Shown: positions 36,458 to 45,155 of the stretch, one piece after another | Layout: each line of letters opens with the position of its first letter | How positions within the stretch are numbered: position 1 is the stretch's first letter | Notes under the pieces: generated by a model | Database searches by the model: none | Seen by the model: the letters and a program-made list of their open reading frames with translations, nothing else | What the model was told of the DNA's origin: nothing | From: a virus | Direction: 5' to 3' (one strand) | Virus record (IMG/VR): IMGVR_UViG_3300033388_007160 | Span: 22,020 to 86,019 of that record | DNA: 64,000 nucleotides | Program-made: the position numbers and the translations under genes

Positions 36458-37109
36458 AGTCTGGTTTGTTGACCGTGACGGCACGATAATGAAGGATGTC
36501 GGGTATTGCAATGACCCTCTCAAGGTTGAGTTAATCTCATATAGAGCGGAAGGCATAATAGAAGCTTTAGAGAAGGGTATCAAAATTGCCATAGTGAGTA
36601 ACCAGAGTGGCGTGGCCCGTCGAAAGATAACACCTAAACAACTGGCATCAGTTACTCACGAGGTTGCAATGCAAATTGCGAAGTCTTGCTCCTTGTTATT
36701 GCTTCCGGATTACACTCCGCCGTTGTGGGCGACGTGGACGTGCGAACAAGCTGCTCGATGGCCCTACCCGCTCTTGCTGCCGGTCAAATTGACGCTTTCT
36801 CAAACACGCAAGGCTGAATTATTATTTGTCTACTGCCCCCATCATCCCGACCAAATGTGCGCCTGCCGCAAGCCCCAGATAGGCATGGCTATAATGGCCC
36901 TATGCTATTGGCACGGCGAAAACTGGCATGAAACGATGCAGGAACTCTCAATGGGCCGTGTGCCGGAGTGGTTGAGGGACATGAGGGCCCAAGTTTTCGG
37001 GGACAAGGAGAGCGATAGAGAGTTTGCTGAGGCCCTGCCATTTGAGACTGGATTCTGGCCGCCCGAACGATTTTACGAAGTTGCTTGTTTCGCTAGCTGT
37101 GCTGATTAG
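36450..37109 (+). CDS. GmhB-like HAD phosphatase (heptose-1,7-bisphosphate)
   Basis: 219 residues from GTG 36450. HAD motif I VDRDGT is at about 7-12 with the family's GYC following, then IVSNQSGVARR. The zinc loop CPHHPDQMCACRKP is typical of GmhB/HisB-N enzymes and FGDKESD forms the last acidic motif. GmhB removes the C7 phosphate from D-glycero-manno-heptose-1,7-bisphosphate in the ADP-heptose pathway. About 60 residues are inserted before the zinc loop. A polynucleotide 3'-phosphatase is less likely given the zinc loop. The HldE-like halves are at 55538 and 41955. Confidence 0.7.
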   Translation: MNEVWFVDRDGTIMKDVGYCNDPLKVELISYRAEGIIEALEKGIKIAIVSNQSGVARRKITPKQLASVTHEVAMQIAKSCSLLLLPDYTPPLWATWTCEQAARWPYPLLLPVKLTLSQTRKAELLFVYCPHHPDQMCACRKPQIGMAIMALCYWHGENWHETMQELSMGRVPEWLRDMRAQVFGDKESDREFAEALPFETGFWPPERFYEVACFASCAD

Positions 37110-37163
37110 TTGAATTAATAAGTGCGATGATTGTTAGAAATTTGGCTAGAAACTTGTCATCAA

Positions 37164-37179
37164 CGTTTCACGTGAAACA
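37164..37179. promoter_or_regulatory. parS-like palindrome
   Basis: The core GTTTCACGTGAAAC (37165-37178) is a perfect 14-bp palindrome. With its flanks it matches the bacterial chromosomal parS consensus TGTTTCACGTGAAACA at 15 of 16 positions (first base C). It lies in a 208-bp gap without genes. ParB-family proteins bind this site. No parA or parB gene is in the window. Confidence 0.65.
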
Positions 37180-37317
37180 AATTTGGGATGCCGTATCTTA
37201 GATACATAGCGACTCGTGTGGGATTCGTTCTTCGTGGGCGTAAGTATGGAAGATAGACGAAGAAGCATTTGCTGTGACATTAGAGAGAGTATCGAAGGAG
37301 GTTAACCGTTTATTTCC

Positions 37318-38622
37318 ATGAAACGTCGCACAATCGGGAATCATACATTCATATGCGCTGATGCCTGCGAGGCCCTTCGCACGTTGTCCGCTAACAGCGT
37401 CCATTGCATAGTAACATCGCCCCCATACCTGTGGGCAAGGCGCTATTCGGGCCAGCAGGCTCAAATTTGGGGCGGTGACCCTAAGTGTAAGCACGAGTGG
37501 GAGGACGGCAGTTGGCGTCGTAGAAGCAGTGACTCTGGTGACCTCATCGGAAACAAGCAACGAATCCTGGTTCCTTGGGCCGGCGATGTACCGATCCAGT
37601 ATCGCGTGTGCCGCAAGTGCGGTGCCTGGCATGGCGAACTAGGGCTTGAACCGGACCCCAAGCTTTATGTGGAGCATATCGTTGAGGTAATGCGAGAATG
37701 TAAGCGTGTGCTGCGGGATAACGGGATTTTGTGGTTGAATTTGGGTGATACATATGCAAATGCCGGAGGTAAAGGCTTGAAACGCACAGACCTGATAGGC
37801 ATGCCTTGGCGGGTTGCATTTGCGTTACAGGAAGACGGATGGTACTTACGGCAGTGTGTCATCTGGGCGAAAGGACATTCGTGTCAGCGGCAGCTCGAAG
37901 ACATCGTGGCCGAAGCGGCCAAGGCTGCAGGCATAGAGGAAGAGAAAATTCTGGTTCTGCTTGAGAATCTTCAACCTTATGTGGGCAATGCCATGCCTGA
38001 AAGTGTCAAGTCACGGCCTACTACAACGCACGAGTACATTTTTATGCTTACGAAGAGGCCTAGTGGTGATTACTATTATGACTACTGGGCCAGCAAGGAG
38101 AAAGGCCGCCGGAGTTTGCGAAGCGTGTGGGCTATACCACCGAGGCCGTTCAGCGGCACCCATTTCGCAGTCATGCCCATCGAGCTGGCCGAATTGTGCA
38201 TTAGGCTCAGCACCAGCGAACATGGTTGCTGTGCGAAATGTGGTACACCTTACCAGCGCATCGTCGAGGCCATCGGGCCAGATGAAGAATGGAAACGGGC
38301 TTGTGGAGCGGACAAGTGTGGTGAATATAAAGGCAAGGCCCAAAAAGACTATGCTGCTGCCGGAGCTGAAGACGCCAGTGAAGTGAAGGCAAGGATTTTG
38401 CGAGGTATGCAAAAACGAGTTACTGTCGGTTGGGAGAAAACCTGCAATTGCGATACGGATGAAGTTATGCCTTGTGTTGTCCTCGACCCATTCGGCGGAA
38501 GCGGGACAACATCTGTAGCTGCCATGCGGCTTGGGCGAGCCAGCATTTACATTGATGTAAGCGAAGAATACTGGCAAATGGCTATAGAGCGGCTGCAATG
38601 GGAGCAGCCGAGGTTGCTATGA
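37318..38622 (+). CDS. DNA methyltransferase (SPPY type, likely N4-cytosine) with zinc fingers
   Basis: 434 residues with GAAGGAGG upstream. Motif IV SPPY is at about residue 34 and motif I DPFGGSGTT at about 384. SPPY usually goes with N4-methylcytosine. Zinc-finger-like Cys sets (CRKCGAWH, CCAKCGTP, CNC) lie in the target region. It differs from the methyltransferase at 14552 in motif and composition. Probable role: protection against host restriction. The specificity is not readable; GGCC is one candidate given its abundance here. Confidence 0.82.
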   Translation: MKRRTIGNHTFICADACEALRTLSANSVHCIVTSPPYLWARRYSGQQAQIWGGDPKCKHEWEDGSWRRRSSDSGDLIGNKQRILVPWAGDVPIQYRVCRKCGAWHGELGLEPDPKLYVEHIVEVMRECKRVLRDNGILWLNLGDTYANAGGKGLKRTDLIGMPWRVAFALQEDGWYLRQCVIWAKGHSCQRQLEDIVAEAAKAAGIEEEKILVLLENLQPYVGNAMPESVKSRPTTTHEYIFMLTKRPSGDYYYDYWASKEKGRRSLRSVWAIPPRPFSGTHFAVMPIELAELCIRLSTSEHGCCAKCGTPYQRIVEAIGPDEEWKRACGADKCGEYKGKAQKDYAAAGAEDASEVKARILRGMQKRVTVGWEKTCNCDTDEVMPCVVLDPFGGSGTTSVAAMRLGRASIYIDVSEEYWQMAIERLQWEQPRLL

Positions 38623-38915
38623 AATGCGCCGTTTTAGGTTGTGAAGAAGAAGCCGGAATCTGGCTTGTTACATCTAACGAGCAGGTAACCCGGCTGTGCC
38701 GGAAGCATTTCGAGGAATACTGGCAGGCCGGAGGGGAGTTGCATGGTGTAGAATACAAAGTCCGGCAGGGTGGCCGGAGCGAATCTATGGGCTGGTCACA
38801 TCGCACAGGCACCATCCAAAGCAAATTTGTCAACGAACAACGCCGGTGGTTGCAATGGCTCGAAGAAAACCAGCCTACGAGGTCATCAAAGAATTCGGGG
38901 AAGCCTGGCTTGTGA
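38619..38915 (+). CDS. Small Cys/His protein
   Basis: 98 residues from ATG 38619 (ATGA overlap). C-x6-C and LCRKHFEEYW suggest a treble-clef-like zinc site. No family. Confidence 0.5.
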   Translation: MKCAVLGCEEEAGIWLVTSNEQVTRLCRKHFEEYWQAGGELHGVEYKVRQGGRSESMGWSHRTGTIQSKFVNEQRRWLQWLEENQPTRSSKNSGKPGL

Positions 38916-39088
38916 GAAGATTGGGGGCTGATGGACGGCCCTCAAAGCAGCGGCCATTCTGGGCATGTGGCCGCTGCTTTGATTTGTATCAGGGAGGAGG
39001 CATTATCCTCGATGCCGGATATTGCTCAAACTGCGGCTTCCGACCGGCTCCGGACACTGAAGCAGAGGATACTGAACTGGGCGAATGA
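38855..39088 (+). CDS. Zinc-ribbon protein
   Basis: 77 residues from ATG 38855. CGRC and CSNC pairs about 20 residues apart form a zinc ribbon; the tail is acidic. It overlaps both neighbours. Confidence 0.5.
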   Translation: MARRKPAYEVIKEFGEAWLVRRLGADGRPSKQRPFWACGRCFDLYQGGGIILDAGYCSNCGFRPAPDTEAEDTELGE

Positions 39089-39569
39089 AATTGTTGACCC
39101 CCAGCTTAAAGATTTCGTATTCCATTGTCTGCGCCATGCCCCTCCGGCCTTCTGGGAAATGCCCGCTTCCGCTACCGGCAGGCACCATCCGTCCGACGAA
39201 AGAGGCCCCGGTGGCCTGCTGATACACATCCTTCGCCTTCTCAGTGTGACAGATGACGCCATGCAATGGCTGAAGGCTGCCGGATATTCCGAACGCAAAT
39301 GGCGGGATTGGTGGATAGCAACCTCGATTCTTCACGACTTGCTCAGGGCCACGGAAAGATACAAGAAGCGCCACGGCCCGGAAATGGCAAAACGCATAGA
39401 AGCACGCCTCGACAGCCGTTACAGGCAACTTGCCGATGCCATCCGTAGGCATGAAGGTCCCTGGTCTGATGGCGGCCCCTCTACACGCAACTGGTTTGGC
39501 CTTCTCTTCCATATGGCAGACTTCTGGTTAACGCGAGAAAAGGTAAAGACCGACATCGAGGAAAAATAA
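39012..39569 (+). CDS. HD-domain phosphohydrolase-like protein
   Basis: About 185 residues from ATG 39012 (GGGAGGAGG upstream). The HD signature is visible: HHPSDERGPGGLLIH (first His), then TSILHDLLRA (His-Asp), RHEGPW (further His) and LLFHMADFW (last Asp). HD enzymes hydrolyse nucleotides or cyclic nucleotides; the substrate is unknown. Its stop lies against the terminator hairpin at 39570. Confidence 0.65.
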   Translation: MPDIAQTAASDRLRTLKQRILNWANEIVDPQLKDFVFHCLRHAPPAFWEMPASATGRHHPSDERGPGGLLIHILRLLSVTDDAMQWLKAAGYSERKWRDWWIATSILHDLLRATERYKKRHGPEMAKRIEARLDSRYRQLADAIRRHEGPWSDGGPSTRNWFGLLFHMADFWLTREKVKTDIEEK

Positions 39570-39594
39570 AAGCCCCACCCTTCGGGTGGGGCTT
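39570..39594. terminator. Bidirectional terminator between convergent operons
   Basis: An 11-bp stem (AAGCCCCACCC / GGGTGGGGCTT) with a TTC loop. On the - strand it is followed by TTTTATTTTT, a strong U tract; on the + strand the T content is weak. It separates the + strand HD gene from - strand transcripts coming from about 41 kb. Confidence 0.85.
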
Positions 39595-39832
39595 GAGCTT
39601 GAGAGGATGCCGCCTCGGTGCCTGTCCTCCGCGTTAGCCAGGCCTCGCTCGGGCTTTGACCGACGCCATCCTCCAGACGAGGTTGGGATGGGCTGCGATA
39701 ACGCAGCCCCGGTGGACTCGCTAACGCGAGTGACCACCGAAATATTCCAGCGGGCAGGCCTATGACGCGAGACGGGAAGGGGGCAGGCATAAAGCCTGTG
39801 CGAGGGGACACACGCGGGCGGCGGTGCCTGCT
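39595..39832 (-). ncRNA. Candidate structured RNA between the helicase gene and the terminator
   Basis: No gene fits here. A TATACT -10 box (- strand, 39844-39839) would start an RNA near 39832 that runs to the terminator at 39594. The stretch contains strong hairpins: an 8-bp stem around 39690 (GGGCTGCG/CGCAGCCC, ATAA loop), a two-part stem at about 39709-39740 (CGGTGG, ACTCGC/GCGAGT, CCACCG) and AGGC/GCCT at about 39784. No -35 match. The RNase P core motif was not found. Family unknown; 39845-40016 holds nothing else recognised. Confidence 0.35.
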
Positions 39833-40016
39833 GCCACTAGTATATTGACTGGCTAGCGATCGGGCGCTTGGCCACGCGTCTCACGGATTGGCCGAGCATC
39901 GCCCAAGAAGCTATTGAAGCTGGGCTTTAACTCCCTTTGCATTTGTCGCCAAAGGCCTGCCCGCCTTTACTCGCTGTCAGAGTTCGCACGAACAGTATAC
40001 CCACAATGCTACTCAT

Positions 40017-41555
40017 TCAAACCTGTCGCATTGATACTTGCTGGCCCAAGGCTGTATACGTGCGCCATCTTTCTTCGCTGTGCTTTTCAAGGACGCCATC
40101 GTCCTCGTCCCAGAAATCTATAACTTGGGCAAAGGGCTTGCCGGGGGCTATGCGAAGGCTTCGGCCAAGGCGTTGCTGTTGACGGCCATGAGCCTTGCCC
40201 CCAGCGGCCATAATCAGCACGTCAATCGTCGGCACGTTGAACCCCAAGTCCACCACTGGCGTGCCAATCAGGATTTTGTTGGTGGCAATGAATTCGTCTT
40301 TGATTTCTTGGGCCTTCTGGGCGGACATGCCGCCGTGCAAGAAGAGACAATTTTCACGTCCCAGATATTCATCCATCAGCAGGTTGGCATGTTCTTCCCA
40401 ATTGACGATGATAAGCACCTTCCGGCCTTTGCTTTGGTGGTAGAGGGCTTCGGTTGCAATGTGGAGGTTTCTTTCTGTGTTGTAGGCGATGCCATACCGA
40501 TACTTCTCAGCCCAAGAACCTGCTACGGGCAGGCACCGGACTGGTATGAATTCCACACGGGCTTCGGATAAATAACCTTCGTCCTGGAGTTCACGTGTGG
40601 GCTTTCGGGCCAGGATAGGGCCGGTTACAGCATGTAGCTTCATCGTTTCCCCATAGCCTTCTTCGCGGCTGGCCGTGGCCGTTTGGCCGAATCGATAGTA
40701 AGCGTCTACAGTCATCAGGTAATCAAACCACGTATCGGCAGCGGATTTGTGATGTTCGTCCACGATAATCAAGTCCACTTCGCGGGCCAGTTTGCCTCCA
40801 CGTGCAGGGTCTCTGGCCCATCCTTCGTCAAAGATGGCAAGTGTTACCCAGTCTGGCTCGAATTTGCCTTTCGCGATAATGCCCAGTGGCACGTCGGGGC
40901 AGTATTCGGGCCAGCGGGATTTGAATTCATTGAAAATCGGTGTTGTGGGAACGATTATCAGGGTTCGCAGCCCCAAACGAGCAATAATCTCGATGGCAAT
41001 TTCCGTCTTGCCGCCGCCTGTTGCCACTTCAATAATGCCCCGCTCAGCTTCAATGGCAGCCTGCACGATTTCTTCTTGGTAATCGCGTAGCCTGATAGTC
41101 GTCCGCCAGGGGCGAGCTTCGCCAGGTTTGCGTCTTTCATCTACGATTTCAGCGCCTTGGGTAAGATGGGAGATATAAAAGAGCAGCCCTGTGGGCACAG
41201 CCTTCCGCCGCCGGTCGAGAAAATGTATCCGGTGATCCCACTGGCAACGCCAGCAGTCTGGAAACAGGCTGGCCGCTTCTTCATGGCTGAATTTCTTGCG
41301 TCGTTTGACTTTCTGAATGAGCCTCTGGCATTGCCGTCGCAACCACCGAACGCTATCATAGCGGGCTTCAAGGCCGGGCCGTCCGGCCAGTCGGGCTTCT
41401 TCATCCATTAGTTCTTGCAAATGCTTCTCAAGGTGCCGTGCCAGAATCCACTTCGCATTAGGAATTTCAAAAGACAGACATTCATCAATGGCTCTGAGTT
41501 CTTCGTCAGTGGCTTCCTCAATTTGCGTCCAAGTGTTGGATATCCTCAGCCTCAA
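40017..41555 (-). CDS. SF2 DNA helicase (UvsW/XPB-like)
   Basis: 512 residues; the first codon is TTG with GGAGGTG upstream, so the start is uncertain. Motif I ATGGGKTE is at about 178, DEHH (motif II) at about 266, then TATASR (motif III-like), GTPVVDLGFN and QRLGRSLR (motif VI). The N-terminal 150 residues are extra. This type remodels branched DNA or R-loops, as UvsW does in T4. It ends the - strand operon before the structured region and terminator. Confidence 0.82.
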   Translation of the reverse strand: MRLRISNTWTQIEEATDEELRAIDECLSFEIPNAKWILARHLEKHLQELMDEEARLAGRPGLEARYDSVRWLRRQCQRLIQKVKRRKKFSHEEAASLFPDCWRCQWDHRIHFLDRRRKAVPTGLLFYISHLTQGAEIVDERRKPGEARPWRTTIRLRDYQEEIVQAAIEAERGIIEVATGGGKTEIAIEIIARLGLRTLIIVPTTPIFNEFKSRWPEYCPDVPLGIIAKGKFEPDWVTLAIFDEGWARDPARGGKLAREVDLIIVDEHHKSAADTWFDYLMTVDAYYRFGQTATASREEGYGETMKLHAVTGPILARKPTRELQDEGYLSEARVEFIPVRCLPVAGSWAEKYRYGIAYNTERNLHIATEALYHQSKGRKVLIIVNWEEHANLLMDEYLGRENCLFLHGGMSAQKAQEIKDEFIATNKILIGTPVVDLGFNVPTIDVLIMAAGGKAHGRQQQRLGRSLRIAPGKPFAQVIDFWDEDDGVLEKHSEERWRTYTALGQQVSMRQV

Positions 41556-41982
41556 GCTCTTTCACCTCCTCGATGGCTTGAGTGGCTGCTGCGAGTAACC
41601 TCGATAGGTCGTAGCACAGATTGGGGTCTGTCACGAAGCGAATTATTGTGTTATTAAGCTTGGCAAAAACTTCGTCTCTCTCATCGGGCAATGTATCAAG
41701 CGTAATGTGATAATAGACGATTACTGGTGCGAGCATATATTGGCTCAGGCCAAGTCTTTGGGGTAGCGATTCGGTTATTTCATTCGATGGGGCGAAGGAA
41801 AATATCTCGCGCCAAAGGCCTTCTTCTATGATGAAGTCCTCGCACAGTCGCTGGATAGCCTCCCATGCCTGAGGGGAGATTGTTGGTGGTTCGCCACGTC
41901 TGGCCGTGTATAATACTCCTGCAAACCCAGCTATTGCATTTGTAAAGGCATCTTTCAGGCACTGGGTGATTGTTTTTGACAT
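41518..41982 (-). CDS. Uncharacterised helical protein
   Basis: About 154 residues from ATG 41982 (GAGGAGGTG upstream). Mainly helical, with no motif recognised. It overlaps the helicase start and the nucleotidyltransferase end. Confidence 0.5.
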   Translation of the reverse strand: MSKTITQCLKDAFTNAIAGFAGVLYTARRGEPPTISPQAWEAIQRLCEDFIIEEGLWREIFSFAPSNEITESLPQRLGLSQYMLAPVIVYYHITLDTLPDERDEVFAKLNNTIIRFVTDPNLCYDLSRLLAAATQAIEEVKELEAEDIQHLDAN

Positions 41983-42647
41983 TTCTGCCACCTCCTCGCA
42001 ATGGCCTCAGCTATATCCGAGGCATGTAGGCCTTTGAATGGTCCGATGAAGTCTATCTGGCAGCCAATCAGTTCACAGAAGGCCTTCTCAGGCAATGGTT
42101 TGCCCCGCCAGTCACCACCCTTAATCCAGACATCGGGCAGTACCTTCATCAACGCTCCCGTGGCATCAGGCGTATCAAAAACAATCACTCGGTCAACGTA
42201 TCTTATGCTTTCAAGGATTTCTGCCCGTAGGGAAGCAGGCAGAACGGAATACCACTTCAACTCTCCTGCCCGCTTGTCCCCATTGGTACCCACAACCAGT
42301 TCCCATTCTGGCCGTGGATATTTCCGGCGCACAGCTTCAAGCAACCGCACATGGTTCGGGGTCAAAAGCGCGAAGACGCCAGTAACCAACACACATTTGG
42401 TTGGCGGTCCTTCATGCTGCCGCTTCTCACGAGCAATTCTGACCCGATTTCGCCAGTATTCCTCAAACCCGATTTCCTCGACTTCTAGGACGCGCTTGAC
42501 ACCTGGCAAATGCTCAAGGGCAGCTTGCCAGACTTCTGCTGGCGGTTTGGTGGTCCGCCAGTAATAGTTTGCCACGCTAAATTTGCCTGCTCCTTGGTGG
42601 CCGACTCTGGCTTTTATGCGGTAGTAGCGATATGCAGCATTACGCAT
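41955..42647 (-). CDS. HldE C-domain-like nucleotidyltransferase (altered HxGH)
   Basis: About 230 residues from ATG 42647 (GGGGGTGG upstream). CVLVTGVFALLTPNHVRLLEAV aligns with the cytidylyltransferase signature GxFDLLHxGHxxxL; D-x-x-H is changed to A-x-x-T and HxGH to TPNH. LPDVWIKGGDWRGKPLPE matches the PDVLVKGGDY region of the HldE/RfaE adenylyltransferase, which makes ADP-heptose from heptose-1-phosphate. The N-terminal 80 residues are extra. With the altered motif, activity is in doubt. The kinase half is at 55538. Confidence 0.6.
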   Translation of the reverse strand: MRNAAYRYYRIKARVGHQGAGKFSVANYYWRTTKPPAEVWQAALEHLPGVKRVLEVEEIGFEEYWRNRVRIAREKRQHEGPPTKCVLVTGVFALLTPNHVRLLEAVRRKYPRPEWELVVGTNGDKRAGELKWYSVLPASLRAEILESIRYVDRVIVFDTPDATGALMKVLPDVWIKGGDWRGKPLPEKAFCELIGCQIDFIGPFKGLHASDIAEAIARRWQKCQKQSPSA

Positions 42648-43077
42648 CCAACCACCCCCTGCGTTGAGCAAGAGCCCTTTCGAGGCGGTCGCGGGTTTGT
42701 GGGCTGTCTACAGGATTTCGCCAAATCCAATGCCTGAAGTCATTGATTGTATCAAACAATTCGACTCCGGCTTGGGGGAGTTCGCGCACCGCATATTCAT
42801 ACCACCTTTGCCGCGCTACAGCAGTGGGCAAGGCGTTGATATAAATCGTCAGCATAACACTTAGCGGCCTCAGTATAACTTCACAACCCCTAGCGGCTTG
42901 CTGGAAAACTGTCCGAAGGTGGCTTTTAACTGCCATTTCTGCAAGGTCTTCAGCCTCGGTATCCCAAAGCAGTGGTATACCGTCTACTTTCGCATTATCG
43001 GTAATTTCCTGCAGCCAATCGCCGCACCATCCGAGAATGGAATCATTATATTCTGGGAAACATACCTTCTTCGCCAT
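42640..43077 (-). CDS. Uncharacterised protein
   Basis: 145 residues with AAGGAGG upstream of ATG 43077. Helical, Trp-rich, no family. First gene after the promoter at 43101. Confidence 0.5.
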   Translation of the reverse strand: MAKKVCFPEYNDSILGWCGDWLQEITDNAKVDGIPLLWDTEAEDLAEMAVKSHLRTVFQQAARGCEVILRPLSVMLTIYINALPTAVARQRWYEYAVRELPQAGVELFDTINDFRHWIWRNPVDSPQTRDRLERALAQRRGWLDA

Positions 43078-43100
43078 CGTCGTGACCTCCTTCCGAGATT

Positions 43101-43128
43101 AGTGTAACCTGCTAATGCCCCAGCCAAA
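43101..43128 (-). promoter_or_regulatory. GTTTAGC-type promoter
   Basis: TTTGGC, 16-bp spacer, TACACT on the - strand, 24 bp before ATG 43077, inside the end of the preceding small membrane-protein gene. A weaker member of the set at 45803, 46237, 49381, 52507 and 54423. Confidence 0.42.
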
Positions 43129-43348
43129 CATAAAGCAACAGCCGGACAAACGGCGCAGCCGCCGAAGCTATTGCCACGAAGACATACCAGCGAAAGGCGT
43201 TGATAAGGTCCTGTTCGTAGACTCGCCGGATGTAAACCGGGGCCACGCTAAGCCCAATGCGAGCGTACCAAACTTTTCGGGCCTGTTGAGCGGCCCATCC
43301 GGCAAGCAAGAAGCAGCCAAAAGCAGCCAGCAACTGGGCGATTCCCAT
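43112..43348 (-). CDS. Small membrane protein
   Basis: 78 residues with hydrophobic segments at about 3-20 and 52-74 and a basic stretch between. GGGAGGAG precedes ATG 43348. It could be holin-like, but it is not near the endolysin gene. Confidence 0.5.
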   Translation of the reverse strand: MGIAQLLAAFGCFLLAGWAAQQARKVWYARIGLSVAPVYIRRVYEQDLINAFRWYVFVAIASAAAPFVRLLLYVWLGH

Positions 43349-43351
43349 CTG

Positions 43352-43684
43352 CTACTCCTCCCTTCGGGCTTTATTTATTGAAGGCCACCAGGGAAGCTGA
43401 GGATGGCGGCCTTCGGCCTTCGCCGAGATGAATTCCTCGGCTATCCACTGCCAGTCCACGCGGCCAAAGGCTGCGTCAACTAATCTCTCAACATACCCAC
43501 CGACAGAATTGACGCCGTCAAGGAATTCATCGGCGGCAAAAGCATTGAGTTCATCAATCAGCCAATCCACTTTTTGCTCATACGACAGGTTCTCGGCCTG
43601 CATGACCACATCCACCAGTTCTTCTACCTCGTCCTGCCGGTCAACCAAGAATTCAAACATCACAATGGTCTCTTCATTCAACAT
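43352..43684 (-). CDS. Uncharacterised acidic protein
   Basis: 110 residues. ATG 43684 lies 8 bp after AAAGGAG and is preferred to ATG 43690. Helical and very acidic. It overlaps the clamp-like gene by 11 bp. Confidence 0.5.
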   Translation of the reverse strand: MLNEETIVMFEFLVDRQDEVEELVDVVMQAENLSYEQKVDWLIDELNAFAADEFLDGVNSVGGYVERLVDAAFGRVDWQWIAEEFISAKAEGRHPQLPWWPSINKARREE

Positions 43685-45155
43685 TTTCATCACTCCTTTC
43701 GAGCACGGGCTGTAGCTTTTCTTTGAGTTCATCGGTTAGCGGGAGGGTGAAAGTCACCGTCCGGCGATGGTGTTTTAAGTAGCATTGGGTTGCGAAGCCA
43801 TACCGGTGACTGAAACCCCAGTCGGCACAATAGATCTTGACCTCCTTACCGATTGAGGTTTCTTTTGTACAGGCCGCAATCACCATTAAGGTTTCGGTTA
43901 CAGTCTCTGTCAAGGGCATATCGCCAAGGTATCGTCGCAATGTGATTTGGGCGAAAGGGCCAAGAAGAACTCGGATGGCCTCTTCCTTCCACCTATACGG
44001 CGAGTGTGACAGTTCTCCATTTTCAACGGTCATGGGCATCAGCAAGATTTCATGAACAGAACCATCGGGCGATTCTTCCTCAGGCACGATATACAACGGA
44101 TCGAGATGGGCTTCAGCGCTGAGCTTCACCAAGAAGCCGCCAGCGTGCGAGTCTGCCATGGATTCCGCTGCTGCAAGCAGCCTTTCTCGGTTAACAGCAA
44201 ATACACGCGGATAGCCTTCAATGCCGGACAGCTCAACATGGGTCAAGACCGGGCATTCGTAATCGCCGCTAATCAAGCGACAGCCGTATTGCGTATAGTC
44301 ACGGTGGTCGATCTTGTAGGGGTCAAAGACCACGCGGCCAGCAGACTTCTGAGCGTATGGCTTGATGTCCTTGAGGGCTTGAATCAGTTTCTGCCTCCGG
44401 AAAGCGAGAGTAGCGATGTATTCACGGTTCCGGGCCGGTTCAAGGATGTGGTCAAACCTGGGATATTTCCCTGCAGGGGTAGGCGTGATAATCGCTATTT
44501 CACCTGCCCAAGTTGCCACTGCCAAGCACAGAAATTGCGCATCGTTATATTCTTTGATACCGATGAGTTCGTCTTCATAGCGCTTCGCAAATACTGCTTT
44601 GGCTTCCTCGCTGGCCTCAAATTGCCCAATGCGGACGATTATCGGGCTTTCCCTGCGCAGATCGGCGAGCAGCTTGGCGATATGGGCCGGAATCAAGAAC
44701 TCGAAGGGCTTGCAGTCTTCAACCTTCTTGCGCCAGACATGCAACTGGTAAGAGTCCGTAGCAGCCACTCTGACCTCTTGGCCGTCGCAACATATTTGGA
44801 CGCACATCAGCACCGGGCGAGTTGTATCGTCCCCCACTGCTCGCCAAGTAAATGCCCACGCATCCCCATAAACCGGCAACTCGATCAGTTGCTTAGCGAT
44901 GGACATATCAAGTATCTGTTTCCTCAGATTCCGGGCCAGTTCGGGTTCTTCAGCGTTCCCGACGCGCTTGGCCGTGTTGCGGGCGATTTGATAGCGACCG
45001 TCCATGCTATCGTGCGAGTAGCACACCGCGATAGCCATGCCGGGGCGCTTGAAGAAAGTCCAGACCAGATACTGCTTCTCCCCAGCTTCCGGCAACGGTA
45101 TGGCGTTGAAGTCCTTGGCCTTGAGCGCCTTAGCAAGGTTGATTGCTGTCCTCAT
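43674..45155 (-). CDS. Divergent sliding-clamp-like protein (DnaN fold)
   Basis: 493 residues; beta clamps have about 370. Clamp-like markers in order: VRVAATDSYQLHVW (compare ATDGYRLA), FLIPAHIAKLLADL, KYPRFDHILEP (compare FPDYERVLP) and FAVNRERLLAAAESM (compare VNREELLEALxRV). A clamp would tether the replicative polymerase; no polymerase gene is in the window. About 80 N-terminal residues are extra. GGAGGTG precedes ATG 45155. Assignment is by motif pattern; the lack of a typical C-terminus leaves doubt. Confidence 0.45.
   Translation of the reverse strand: MRTAINLAKALKAKDFNAIPLPEAGEKQYLVWTFFKRPGMAIAVCYSHDSMDGRYQIARNTAKRVGNAEEPELARNLRKQILDMSIAKQLIELPVYGDAWAFTWRAVGDDTTRPVLMCVQICCDGQEVRVAATDSYQLHVWRKKVEDCKPFEFLIPAHIAKLLADLRRESPIIVRIGQFEASEEAKAVFAKRYEDELIGIKEYNDAQFLCLAVATWAGEIAIITPTPAGKYPRFDHILEPARNREYIATLAFRRQKLIQALKDIKPYAQKSAGRVVFDPYKIDHRDYTQYGCRLISGDYECPVLTHVELSGIEGYPRVFAVNRERLLAAAESMADSHAGGFLVKLSAEAHLDPLYIVPEEESPDGSVHEILLMPMTVENGELSHSPYRWKEEAIRVLLGPFAQITLRRYLGDMPLTETVTETLMVIAACTKETSIGKEVKIYCADWGFSHRYGFATQCYLKHHRRTVTFTLPLTDELKEKLQPVLERSDENVE

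Noticed and set aside
39595-39832. RNase P RNA, 6S RNA or GOLLD RNA
   Set aside because: No conserved RNase P core was found, no single long 6S-like stem, and it is too short for GOLLD; left as an unassigned candidate.
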